Of a DNA stretch of 64,000 bases, positions 9,542 to 16,308 are shown piece by piece; position 1 is the first letter of the stretch, and every line of letters starts with the position of its first letter. The stretch spans positions 1 to 64,000 of the forward strand of contig JANQRG010000005.1 of the NCBI GenBank assembly GCA_028284665.1, in the 5' to 3' direction. Below the pieces are notes generated by a model that saw only the letters and a program-made list of their open reading frames with translations, ran no database searches and had not been told where the DNA came from. The translations under genes were made by a program, and so were the position numbers. The DNA is from Croceivirga sp. (GTDB lineage: Bacteria > Bacteroidota > Bacteroidia > Flavobacteriales > Flavobacteriaceae).

Positions 9542-9793
9542 TTATAGTCTTGATAGTTGAACACTACAAGTAGTGCCTTCCAATTTGTATACTGGTTGTC
9601 CTGATAGAGTTTCGCAATTGGGAGTTACACCCTCGACACAGGTATCGATTGATTGTATACAACTAAATTGGCTACCGTTTTGGATGTACCCTTGGACAGT
9701 TGGATTCTCTGCATTAGTAAATGCAAAAGAGGCTACAATGGCAAATGCAAAGGCAAAGGCAGGTAAAACGAATTTAAAAACTTTACTTTTCAT
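9542..9793 (-). CDS. DUF6520-family small secreted four-cysteine protein (copy 1)
   Basis: 83 residues: a signal peptide with a long Ala/Phe-rich core (FVLPAFAFAFAIVASFAF) and a 55-residue mature part with four cysteines (C45, C52, C60, C76), beginning VQGYIQNG. This matches the flavobacterial DUF6520 family as I recall it; function unknown. The mature chain is small, acidic and likely disulfide-bonded outside the cytoplasm. It is 429 bp downstream of an almost identical copy on the same strand. A MauE-like membrane protein encoded 1.6 kb upstream could supply disulfides, which is inference from co-occurrence. Confidence 0.85.
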   Translation of the reverse strand: MKSKVFKFVLPAFAFAFAIVASFAFTNAENPTVQGYIQNGSQFSCIQSIDTCVEGVTPNCETLSGQPVYKLEGTTCSVQLSRL

Positions 9794-9918
9794 GGTAATA
9801 CATATTAAAAATTAATGATCAACGACCTACTCTTTTTTGAATATGGGTAGATTAAATTATCTATTTTAAATATTGCCGAGCATTTTTCCGTCCCAGCAGC
9901 TATCCGGAGGGTTTCATC

Positions 9919-9945
9919 AAAAAAAGGCGTCCAAAATGGACACCC
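9919..9945 (-). terminator. Rho-independent terminator of peptide gene 2
   Basis: Identical in design to the one at 9490-9516: minus-strand GGTGTCC/GGACGCC stem, ATTTT loop and a T-run. It separates the two tandem peptide genes, so each is probably its own transcription unit or is read through only partly. Confidence 0.85.
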
Positions 9946-9970
9946 TTTCTTAAGCTTACTAATACCGTTA

Positions 9971-10222
9971 TTATGGTCTTGACAGTTGAACACTACAAGT
10001 AGTGCTTTCCAATTTGTAGACTGGTTGTCCTGATAGAGTTTCGCAATTAGCAGTTGGACCCTCGACACAGGTATCGATTGATTGTATACAACTAAATTGA
10101 CTACCGTTTTGGATGTACCCTTGGACAGTTGGATTCTCTGCAGTAGTAAATGCAAAAGAGGCTACAATGGCAAATGCAAAGGCGAAGGCAGGTAAAACGA
10201 ATTTAAAAACTTTAGATTTCAT
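9971..10222 (-). CDS. DUF6520-family small secreted four-cysteine protein (copy 2)
   Basis: Tandem paralogue of the gene at 9542-9793: same length (83 residues), same signal peptide, same four cysteines at 45, 52, 60 and 76. Only a few substitutions are seen (TTAEN for TNAEN, PTANC for VTPNC, LEST for LEGT, final residue P for L). The substitutions cluster in the mature part, and all cysteines are kept, which suggests both copies are functional. A palindrome TACTACGTAGTA (10294-10305) lies 72 bp upstream. Function unknown. Confidence 0.85.
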   Translation of the reverse strand: MKSKVFKFVLPAFAFAFAIVASFAFTTAENPTVQGYIQNGSQFSCIQSIDTCVEGPTANCETLSGQPVYKLESTTCSVQLSRP

Positions 10223-10322
10223 GGTAATAAAATATTAAAAGATTACTTATTAATGACCTACTCTTTTTTACAGGTTTTCGGTCTTACCCCTGTTACTACG
10301 TAGTATTATTCACAGTCTATGT

Positions 10323-11444
10323 CTATTTATCCATAGTACTTGTTATTTTAAAATCCAGGGAAGTTGCGGGAGAAGCCCACACCCCTTTAAAACGGTTTTT
10401 ATCTAGCTGGTAGGTAACGATATAGTCACCTATCATACCTATAAATTTGTCCTCAAGCACATGAAATGTTTTTAGTTTCTCCTGCCCTATATCATAAACA
10501 TAAAAGCTAAATTCATAAGTGTTTTCTACTATGTTGTACACATCAATAACAGAAGCCTGCTTCCACACCTCACTGGGTTCGTGGCGTCCCAATAGTTGAG
10601 AATTAACAAAAAGGTATTTCCCATAGGTAGCACTGTATTTATTGACCAAAAGGGCCGGTGCGGCCAGTTGGCTTGAGTTTTTGGAGGCTATGGTAGCCAC
10701 CTCTACCTGGGCACGGCTTATGGTATCGATGGTCTTTCCAAAATGGTTCAGTGTTAAGTCTGTATTAGCAACAATATATTGGTTACGATAAAAGTAGGTA
10801 TAGACCAGTTTATGTAGCTGGCTGTTGTATTGCATAACGCCGTCAGTATCGAAAATACCGTCCACTTGTTTTTGCAAGAGTTGGTGCGAGAGGGTTACTT
10901 TTGCCGTATCCTCAAGGCTTATTTTTCCCAGTACATTCCCCCCGGTCCGGCTACTTACCGCCCGGATAGCCAGGGTACCGGAATCTATGGGTTGGGCCTT
11001 GGTAAAATAAGCGGGTATGTCGATAATGGAATGCGCCTTCCAATCCGTAATATTGCCTCTGGAAATATAAGGGATGACGCCTTCCACTAAAAAGAAATAG
11101 GGAGGAACGACACGAACCTGTAGAGAACGGAACGGAAGCGTATCTTGATCTAGGCTTAATCGGATTGTCCTTTTTTTTCGTAGGGAGGTATCCAGGATCA
11201 TTAGTTGCAAAGGTGCCGTAATATTGCCCAGGTAGATCTGTCCCTCCGCTGCCCCTGCTATATAATAGGAATTGTATTTTAGGTCCAGTTCATTGGCCTT
11301 TATGGCCGGATGGCCCGGAAACCGTCGTATAAAACTATTATCACGATGTAGGCTATCCTCCGAAAGGGCAAACAGCAGCGTCACCAGCCCCACACTGCCT
11401 ATCGTACAGATCAAAAGGGCGATAAAGGTCTTTTTTCGGTTCAT
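10323..11444 (-). CDS. Membrane-anchored hypothetical protein, predicted beta-rich
   Basis: 373 residues with one N-terminal hydrophobic anchor (FIALLICTIGSVGLVTLLFAL) and a large extracytoplasmic remainder. That part reads as repeating short strands separated by turns (YYIAGAAEGQIYLGN, PYFFLVEGVIPYISRG, YGKYLFVNSQLLG, KFIGMIGDYIVTYQLDK), which suggests a beta-propeller; I do not recognise a named family with certainty. Few cysteines. It overlaps the MauE-like gene by 4 bp (ATGA), so the two are translationally coupled and probably form a complex or work in one step. Similar three-part neighbourhoods (small peptide, MauE/DoxX protein, propeller-like protein) are, from memory, common in Bacteroidota. 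Molecular function unknown. Confidence 0.75.
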   Translation of the reverse strand: MNRKKTFIALLICTIGSVGLVTLLFALSEDSLHRDNSFIRRFPGHPAIKANELDLKYNSYYIAGAAEGQIYLGNITAPLQLMILDTSLRKKRTIRLSLDQDTLPFRSLQVRVVPPYFFLVEGVIPYISRGNITDWKAHSIIDIPAYFTKAQPIDSGTLAIRAVSSRTGGNVLGKISLEDTAKVTLSHQLLQKQVDGIFDTDGVMQYNSQLHKLVYTYFYRNQYIVANTDLTLNHFGKTIDTISRAQVEVATIASKNSSQLAAPALLVNKYSATYGKYLFVNSQLLGRHEPSEVWKQASVIDVYNIVENTYEFSFYVYDIGQEKLKTFHVLEDKFIGMIGDYIVTYQLDKNRFKGVWASPATSLDFKITSTMDK

Positions 11445-11893
11445 GCGGTTACATATTTTTTTGGAGCGGTATAAATATTCTGGTCGCCCATAAGCAGGAT
11501 CCCGATAACCGCAAGGGCCACATAGGCCATATTAAAGATGAGATGCTCCGTCCACCCCAATTGTTCTAAAATCCCCCCGCAGGAACAAGGTATATGATCA
11601 CTAAAATTCAGGATGATGACGATATAGGCGGTGAACATTACCATTAAGGTAAAGGAGGCGTACAGCCCCAACAGCCTAAATTTTGGAATGACCAGCATCA
11701 GGGAAAATACAATTTCAATAAAGGGTACGGTCCAAGCTACCCAACCGGCATAGGCCGTCAAGACGGGAGACTGCCCTAGCTGGATCTTAAATTCGTCAAA
11801 GACCAACAGTTTGCTCACAGCGGCGTAGACAAATAGCAGTATGAACAACATACAGATGATTTCCAACAGTATTTGTTTATAGGTGCTTTTCAT
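11441..11893 (-). CDS. MauE/DoxX-like redox-associated membrane protein
   Basis: 150 residues with four transmembrane helices (ILLEIICMLFILLFVYAAV; VAWTVPFIEIVFSLMLVI; LYASFTLMVMFTAYIVII; LIFNMAYVALAVIGILLM) and the family's CxCGG motif in HIPCSCGGILEQLGW. MauE-type proteins are linked to disulfide or thiol maturation of extracytoplasmic partners. The start at 11893 (MKSTYKQ) is preferred: the longer frame to 12031 would run into the preceding peptide gene and adds no family sequence. Operon: 4-bp overlap with the 373-aa gene downstream and 124 bp from the DUF6520 gene upstream, with a paired direct-repeat operator in that gap. Plausible role: making disulfides in the four-cysteine peptides. 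Confidence 0.82.
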   Translation of the reverse strand: MKSTYKQILLEIICMLFILLFVYAAVSKLLVFDEFKIQLGQSPVLTAYAGWVAWTVPFIEIVFSLMLVIPKFRLLGLYASFTLMVMFTAYIVIILNFSDHIPCSCGGILEQLGWTEHLIFNMAYVALAVIGILLMGDQNIYTAPKKYVTA

Positions 11894-11941
11894 GGTATAC
11901 ATTACAATTTGATCATCAACAGCCCAAAGGTCTGAAATACG

Positions 11942-11979
11942 AATTATCTTACACGGATAAAAACTTGTCCGAGAGGGAT
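11942..11979 (-). promoter_or_regulatory. Paired 17-bp direct repeat, AraC-type operator (site a)
   Basis: AATTATCTTACACGGAT at 11942 and ACTTGTCCGAGAGGGAT at 11963 start 21 bp apart and match the consensus ACTTATCTGARAGGGAT (degenerate and good copy). On the minus strand GACCTTTG (11932-11925), a TAnnTTTG-like -7 box, begins 10 bp beyond the site, upstream of the MauE-like gene. Confidence 0.55.
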
Positions 11980-12017
11980 TAGTTGCCAAAAGCCCATGGG
12001 ATCCTTCCGGGATTCGG

Positions 12018-12299
12018 CTAGTCTTCCGCACCGTATAGCGTCATAGTACAAACCGTACTACCCGGAGTTTCTTTCCCCCACACCTGGGTGCCATCACTTG
12101 TGGTACAGATGATACCCGTGATCCTGCTATCACATCTAATGGACAGCTGGCAAGGCTCTTTTTTGGAGCTATGGATATACCCCTGTTGGACCGGGCTATC
12201 GGCCCTTTTAGTAGTATAAGCAAGGCTCGCAAAAGAAAATGCGATGGCCAGTAGAAAGGCAGAAGCAGGTACTATCATTTTTAATAAATGCGTTTTCAT
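12018..12299 (-). CDS. DUF6520-family small secreted four-cysteine protein (divergent paralogue)
   Basis: 93 residues with the same plan as the tandem pair at 9.5-10.2 kb: signal peptide (MIVPASAFLLAIAFSFASLA), the VQQGYI start of the mature part, and four cysteines (C50, C56, C65, C84), but little identity elsewhere. It is the first gene of the minus-strand cluster ending in the MauE-like and 373-aa genes, and probably the native partner of those two, with the tandem pair being later duplicates. A long leader (about 220 nt) separates it from the nearest candidate operator (12536-12573). Function unknown. Confidence 0.82.
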   Translation of the reverse strand: MKTHLLKMIVPASAFLLAIAFSFASLAYTTKRADSPVQQGYIHSSKKEPCQLSIRCDSRITGIICTTSDGTQVWGKETPGSTVCTMTLYGAED

Positions 12300-13319
12300 A
12301 GTCTATGGGTTTTTATACGTATCCGATTTAAGGTTGCGATCACTACGTTTTAGGTTAACGTCTTTCCAGGCCCTGTCAGGGCCCTATAGTATCGGTTAGC
12401 GGTAAAGTATAGCATGGGGAGTCATGTATTAGAAGTATCCCAGGGAGTACAAATGAAGTAGATAACTGAAAACAGTATAGCCAAATGCCTCACCCCCTGG
12501 GTTTGATTTTGAGCACTATAAATTTCGGTATTACGAATTATCCCTCAGGGATAATTCTTTGTCTGTAAGGGATTATACCAATCCCAAATGCGAATTGGTA
12601 GTAACTGTGTGAAGCGGAAAATGGGAAACGAGTTTTCAAGATAAAAAGGACAGCCCTTTTTGCTTGTAAGACGCCCGTAAAAACATACATTGAACAAAAA
12701 CGCAATAGATAAAGTGTAACCAAAATGTCATTTTTAGTGTGTAGTAACCGGTCAGCCAAAGTCCGAAATCGCCTTGTTTCCCTTTAGGGTCAGGGCAAAA
12801 TGAGGCGATTTCGACCTTTCCGTCCCTCCTTCGCCAAAAGGTAGGTCTTTAGGTAGGGGAAGGAAGAGGTGAAATGGTCTGTTTTCAATACGGATTGAAC
12901 AATTGCGGGGTGTGTTTAATCACTGACTTCAATACGTTTACTTCACAATCCGGTTCGCATAACCTACCTCTTGTGCATTTTGAATGTGAAATGACCATAG
13001 GCTGTCAGCCCGCCTTGACCATCGGGCAGGTTCGAGTGATCGCGAGTACTCGGGATCGTATCGGGAACCCATCTTAAGGATGCAATTCTAGCCTGTCTGT
13101 GTCTCGTCGCCAAAGGCTTTGGCCGTCAGCGACCGACAAGTGGATCTTCGATATAAATTATACGCATTTCAGTCGTAAAATTCCCTCAAACTGACGTGTT
13201 TCATATTCAAAATGCACAACAGCTACTATCTCAAAGGGACAAAAATAGGTGGGGAAGGAGGTAGTTTACCTATAGCACACTCCGAAGGAATATAGCGGTC
13301 GGTTAGGTAGGGGGCATAG
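12300..13319. other. 1.0-kb gene-free region with several palindromes
   Basis: No frame here has convincing coding character. Contents: hairpin GGCCCT-GTC-AGGGCC (12369-12383) in the probable leader of the peptide gene; a paired operator (12536-12573); an 11-bp inverted repeat CGAAATCGCCT (12764-12774) with AGGCGATTTCG (12803-12813); and a 21-bp inverted repeat (20 of 21 matching) at 12971-12991 and 13199-13219 enclosing 207 bp. Inside that 207 bp is the palindrome CCAAAGGCTTTGG near 13110. The enclosed block could be a non-autonomous mobile element or a structured RNA. Confidence 0.5.
12536..12573 (-). promoter_or_regulatory. Paired 17-bp direct repeat, AraC-type operator (site d, weak)
   Basis: AATTATCCCTCAGGGAT at 12536 (12 of 17 to consensus) and CTTTGTCTGTAAGGGAT at 12557 (13 of 17) are again exactly 21 bp apart. 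The first copy is also part of a perfect palindrome with 10-bp arms (12536-12556). A weak -7-like GAAATTTA starts 10 bp beyond on the minus strand. It lies upstream of the DUF6520 gene ending at 12299. Confidence 0.4.
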
Positions 13320-14081
13320 TTATGGGGAACCCGCCAGGGTAATATAAGGGAGTTTATCCAACACATCCTCACCTGTTTTTAGCTGTTGGAGCAGTTCCGC
13401 CCTGCCCCTTCCAAAGGCGTTGGATAGGTAACCATAACGGGATGGCTTTTTGCCTGACCATGTCTCTTCTCCCCCAAAATCGTTAACCCGGGTAAAAAAG
13501 CAATGCCATTGTGCTCCTTTGTCTATAATCCTGGCGACGATTACCCTTTGGTGTTCAAGAGTGTTTTTAAGTTCAGCGCCGCTTAGAATTGTTTTTCCGC
13601 AGGCCACTGTTCCACGGGTAGCTTCCCTATCATAAACGGTGGGTTTTTTCCGGGTATCCGATGTTTTTGGATAGCATTGGGAGGTATATTGGCTTAGGGT
13701 AAATCCGAATTCATGATAGGCCGTAAAGAAGAACGAGGTCAATAGTTCCGGGCTAAGTACTAACCCCTCAAGTAGCCTTTGTTGGTTGGTTTTGTTGCGG
13801 GACTTTAGGAGTTGGATCAAGTTTTCCGGAACCTTTAGTTCCCGGAATCTTTTTTTCATTTCCATCCAAAAAGCATAGGCCTCCTTGAATATCGCAGTAC
13901 TCCTTTCCGACAGCGTTTTTGCACCACTCATTTCTTCCCAGGGCACCTCGTTTAAGATCATTTGCTTTACAATGATCTCATTCCCATAATGTTTGATCGG
14001 ATTTTCCCGTTCAAAATCGCTTTCTTCAAACACAACCAGTCTTTTGCCGGTTTTTCTATTGGATAGTACGTGCTGTATCAT
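13320..14081 (-). CDS. Hypothetical protein, 253 aa
   Basis: No family recognised. The predicted protein is soluble, with no signal peptide or membrane segment, and basic. A helical N-terminal half (LSERSTAIFKEAYAFWMEMKKRFRELKVPENLIQLLKSRNK) is followed by a mixed part with HEFGFTLSQY and a stretch QRVIVARIIDKGAQWHCFFT. Good coding character and an isolated position, 393 bp from the AraC-type gene upstream. That gap contains a paired 17-bp operator at 14292-14329 with a -7-like box, and a long hairpin in the probable leader. This suggests it belongs to the same regulon as the MauE and oxoamine-synthase genes. Function unknown. Confidence 0.65.
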   Translation of the reverse strand: MIQHVLSNRKTGKRLVVFEESDFERENPIKHYGNEIIVKQMILNEVPWEEMSGAKTLSERSTAIFKEAYAFWMEMKKRFRELKVPENLIQLLKSRNKTNQQRLLEGLVLSPELLTSFFFTAYHEFGFTLSQYTSQCYPKTSDTRKKPTVYDREATRGTVACGKTILSGAELKNTLEHQRVIVARIIDKGAQWHCFFTRVNDFGGEETWSGKKPSRYGYLSNAFGRGRAELLQQLKTGEDVLDKLPYITLAGSP

Positions 14082-14155
14082 CGGTTTTTCAGATTAAAGG
14101 TAACGGTGGGGGTATCTTTGGCCCCCGGGAATGCACTATGTGCTATACTCATTAT

Positions 14156-14238
14156 TTCGGCTGCGCCGGGCTGAAAGAATTCTAACCAAAAATTTAACTA
14201 ACCAACTCCCATCCTGGCAAGTGACCGGCGCAACCGAA
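14156..14238 (-). other. Long leader hairpin (14-bp arms)
   Basis: TTCGGCTGCGCCGG (14156-14169) pairs with CCGGCGCAACCGAA (14225-14238), 13 of 14 positions plus one possible G-U, around a 55-nt loop. It lies between the predicted promoter near 14280 and the 253-aa gene, so it would fold in that gene's 5' leader. Confidence 0.45.
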
Positions 14239-14291
14239 GTCTAACTAAATACATGTTTGTACTACAATTACAAATAAAGGTAGGCAGCCAA

Positions 14292-14329
14292 ACTTATCTT
14301 TAAAGGATTAAAACTTATCTGAGAGGGAT
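14292..14329 (-). promoter_or_regulatory. Paired 17-bp direct repeat, AraC-type operator (site b)
   Basis: ACTTATCTTTAAAGGAT (from 14292) and the near-perfect ACTTATCTGAGAGGGAT (from 14313) are 21 bp apart. A minus-strand -7 box TACCTTTA (14282-14275) begins 10 bp beyond, the same geometry as site a. It lies upstream of the 253-aa gene and just after the end of the AraC-type regulator gene. Confidence 0.6.
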
Positions 14330-14474
14330 TAGTTCCCTTATACCCCTGTTTTTCCGGGCTCTTTACTACAAAAGGGAAAGCCGCTGTAAGCACATTTTTA
14401 ACAGGTTTTGTATCAAAGAAAACAGAAATTGTAGAAGAGAGCCTATCACATCCTTTCCCATCTCGCGGTAGGGA

Positions 14475-15452
14475 TCAGGAATGATTTCTTAATTCCCTTG
14501 GGGTATAGCCATACTTTTCCTTAAATACCCTGGAAAAATGGGGCGCACTTTTAAAACCGGTTATATGGGCTACTTCTTTTATGGAAATTTGGGTGTGTTG
14601 AACCAGGACACTTGCTTTCCGTAAGCGTTCACTAATTAAAAAGCCAAAAACGGTTTGATTATAGAGTTGTTTGAACCCCTGCTTAAGTTTGTACTCGTTG
14701 GTCCCAAAGGAATGTGCGAGCTCCCTTAGCGGCAGGAGTGGTCCATCCGAGTTGTCCAGGATGTGGTCATGTATCTTCCGGATCTTTGTAATATCGGCAG
14801 CGCTCAGATAGGGCTTTTTCTTTTTGGGATCGGTGGGACGGGCGTTCGTATCCTTTTTTTCTCCGCGCTTTCCGGAACGGACTGTTTTCTGTAATTCCAA
14901 TTCCCTTTCCTCACTGCTTTTGACCATTTCTACGCATGCCACAAGGGTTCCTTCCCCCAGATCGGTCCCCCCAGCGGTTTGGCTCACCAGACAATTTGTG
15001 GTCAAGGTCAAATCATGTTTGGTCTTTAGAGATAACTCAATATACTCCTCATGAATGCCTGTGCCGGTTGGCGCCCGGCGGGATTTCAAACGATTCCATG
15101 CCCGTTTTGATTTTTCGGTCAGGAAGGAATGAAAAGCTTTTGACTGTAGTTCGTCGGTATCAAAAAGCAATAGTTGTTGCACCCCCGGACTAAATGCCAG
15201 AACAGTATCGTTCTTATCCAGTATAAAGAATAGTAGCACAAGGTGGTTGTAGGTTTCATTTTGGTTTACATACACCTCATGAAGAAAAGAACTTTTTACT
15301 TCCTCTACCGTCATGTTGAACAATGCGGTAAGTGCCTCTATTTCATCTTTAAAATCGGTTCTTTCCAGTCTGTACGAGAAATTCCCGCTCCCAAACTCAA
15401 CGAGCATGGTACGTATTCGTTTTATCCGGTCTTTATTACTATCATCATTCAT
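14475..15452 (-). CDS. AraC-family regulator with HAMP-like and PAS sensor domains
   Basis: 325 residues. The N-terminus (1-55, FGSGNFSYRLERTDFKDEIEALTALFN) resembles a soluble HAMP linker, and residues 60-175 look like a PAS sensor (ILDKNDTVLAFSPGVQQLLLFDTDEL). After a charged linker, residues 225-325 form the double helix-turn-helix AraC DNA-binding domain (LPLRELAHSFGTNEYKLKQGFKQLY, then ISIKEVAHITGFKSAPHFSRVFKEKYGYTPRELR). No membrane segment, so it senses an intracellular signal. AraC proteins bind 17-bp half-sites spaced 21 bp, exactly the spacing of the repeats found at four places nearby; this gene is the obvious candidate reader. A perfect 20-bp palindrome (15510-15529) sits 58 bp upstream and may serve autoregulation. 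Confidence 0.88.
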   Translation of the reverse strand: MNDDSNKDRIKRIRTMLVEFGSGNFSYRLERTDFKDEIEALTALFNMTVEEVKSSFLHEVYVNQNETYNHLVLLFFILDKNDTVLAFSPGVQQLLLFDTDELQSKAFHSFLTEKSKRAWNRLKSRRAPTGTGIHEEYIELSLKTKHDLTLTTNCLVSQTAGGTDLGEGTLVACVEMVKSSEERELELQKTVRSGKRGEKKDTNARPTDPKKKKPYLSAADITKIRKIHDHILDNSDGPLLPLRELAHSFGTNEYKLKQGFKQLYNQTVFGFLISERLRKASVLVQHTQISIKEVAHITGFKSAPHFSRVFKEKYGYTPRELRNHS

Positions 15453-15509
15453 AAGTAGTGCTTTTGGGGGAGGCTACACTGTACTTCAAAACAGTTTCTG
15501 AATCAAGGG

Positions 15510-15529
15510 CTATGGATTCTAATCCATAG
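15510..15529. promoter_or_regulatory. Palindrome CTATGGATT-CT-AATCCATAG
   Basis: Perfect 9-bp arms with a 2-bp centre, 58 bp upstream of the AraC-type regulator start. A possible operator; no protein assigned. Confidence 0.35.
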
Positions 15530-15660
15530 ATCGTAGTTGGATTGAGGATACCAATTTACACATTAAGGCATTGCAAATCCGATAGCGGGTATATGGGTTG
15601 AATACTCAACCACCCGCACTGTTCCTCCAATAGAGAACGTATTCCCGGTATCGACCCGGT

Positions 15661-16050
15661 TTAGCGATAGGTTTCCAGAAATGCAAGAGCGGCTTCCTTA
15701 TCCGTAAACACCCGGGTAGGGATAACAGGCTTACTGGCTTTAAGGTAAAACTCCGATAAGGCATCCGCCAACGGACTGTCTACAAGTAGGGCGGTGGCCT
15801 TGATCAAAAGAGAGCCCTCAACAGCCAAATAATTTCTTGCGGCCTTATCGATACTTTTGACGCCTCGTATATCGCTAAAGTTTAAAAATGTATTGCCTTG
15901 TTGTAGCCGGAGCCGATCCTCAACAATTTTTATCGCCACAGATCTATCAATAACAATTCCCTTTTTGTACACAAAAAAAAGAATCCCATTTTCGATCCAA
16001 AATTGGCCATACTCACTTTCTACACGAAAATCCATAACCTCAATATACAA
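15661..16050 (-). CDS. STAS/SpoIIAA-like small protein (DUF7793-type)
   Basis: About 124-129 residues; the likely start is the second Met (MDFRVESEYG). The pattern of alternating strands and helices (WIENGILFFVYKKGIVIDRSVAIKIVEDRLRLQQG, TFLNFSDIRGVKSIDKAARNYLA, ATALLVDSPLADALSEFYLKA) fits a SpoIIAA/STAS-like fold such as flavobacterial DUF7793 proteins; assignment to a named family is from memory. No catalytic motif. It shares a 258-bp divergent promoter region with the oxoamine synthase-GNAT gene, and a paired operator (16155-16192) lies in that region, so the two may be co-regulated. Role unknown; perhaps a small-molecule or partner-binding switch. Confidence 0.65.
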   Translation of the reverse strand: MYIEVMDFRVESEYGQFWIENGILFFVYKKGIVIDRSVAIKIVEDRLRLQQGNTFLNFSDIRGVKSIDKAARNYLAVEGSLLIKATALLVDSPLADALSEFYLKASKPVIPTRVFTDKEAALAFLETYR

Positions 16051-16154
16051 GGTAAGATTTTTTCTACTCTAAAATACATTTATTCGATGTATTCCATGTT
16101 ACTAAAATATGAATTCCACCCTTTTTTGTAAAATTTATCCTACAATAATTAAAA

Positions 16155-16192
16155 ACTTATCTGAAAGGGATAAAGACTTATCTGAAAAGGAT
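16155..16192. promoter_or_regulatory. Paired 17-bp direct repeat, AraC-type operator (site c)
   Basis: ACTTATCTGAAAGGGAT (16155) and ACTTATCTGAAAAGGAT (16176): the best-matched pair in the window, 16 of 17 identical, 21 bp apart. It lies in the divergent region between the STAS-like gene and the oxoamine synthase-GNAT gene. No -7 box at the geometry seen for sites a and b; a TAAATTTT (16137-16130, minus) is further away. Confidence 0.6.
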
Positions 16193-16308
16193 TTTTTCCG
16201 GAAATCCGCTGCTCCATAACGGGAAGAGAGTACTTATTTTTTTAGCTTGAACATGTGGGCTTCATTGTCCCTTTAGTACCCCGGATCCTCATAAAAAGTT
16301 TCAATAGC

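Larger units (their letters stand above)
9418..10268. repeat. 429-bp tandem duplication carrying a small secreted-peptide gene
   Basis: Two near-identical units, about 9418-9838 and 9847-10268, are offset by exactly 429 bp. Each holds the end motif GATCTATTTT/AATTATCTATTTT, a terminator, an 83-codon gene and its leader. The second unit is the fresher match in the coding part, and the ends (CCTACTCTTTTTT) align well. This is a local gene duplication, not a transposon. Confidence 0.9.

Noticed and set aside
11894-12031. Longer start for the MauE-like protein at 12031
   Set aside because: The extra 46 residues are not hydrophobic, overlap the DUF6520 gene end and cover the AraC-type operator; ATG 11893 fits the family.
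12538-12759. 73-codon minus-strand frame in the gene-free gap
   Set aside because: No signal peptide, no domain and it crosses the paired operator and palindrome; coding bias is absent.
12971-13219. Integron attC-like site or attachment site
   Set aside because: The 21-bp inverted repeats lack integrase core motifs and no integrase gene is near.
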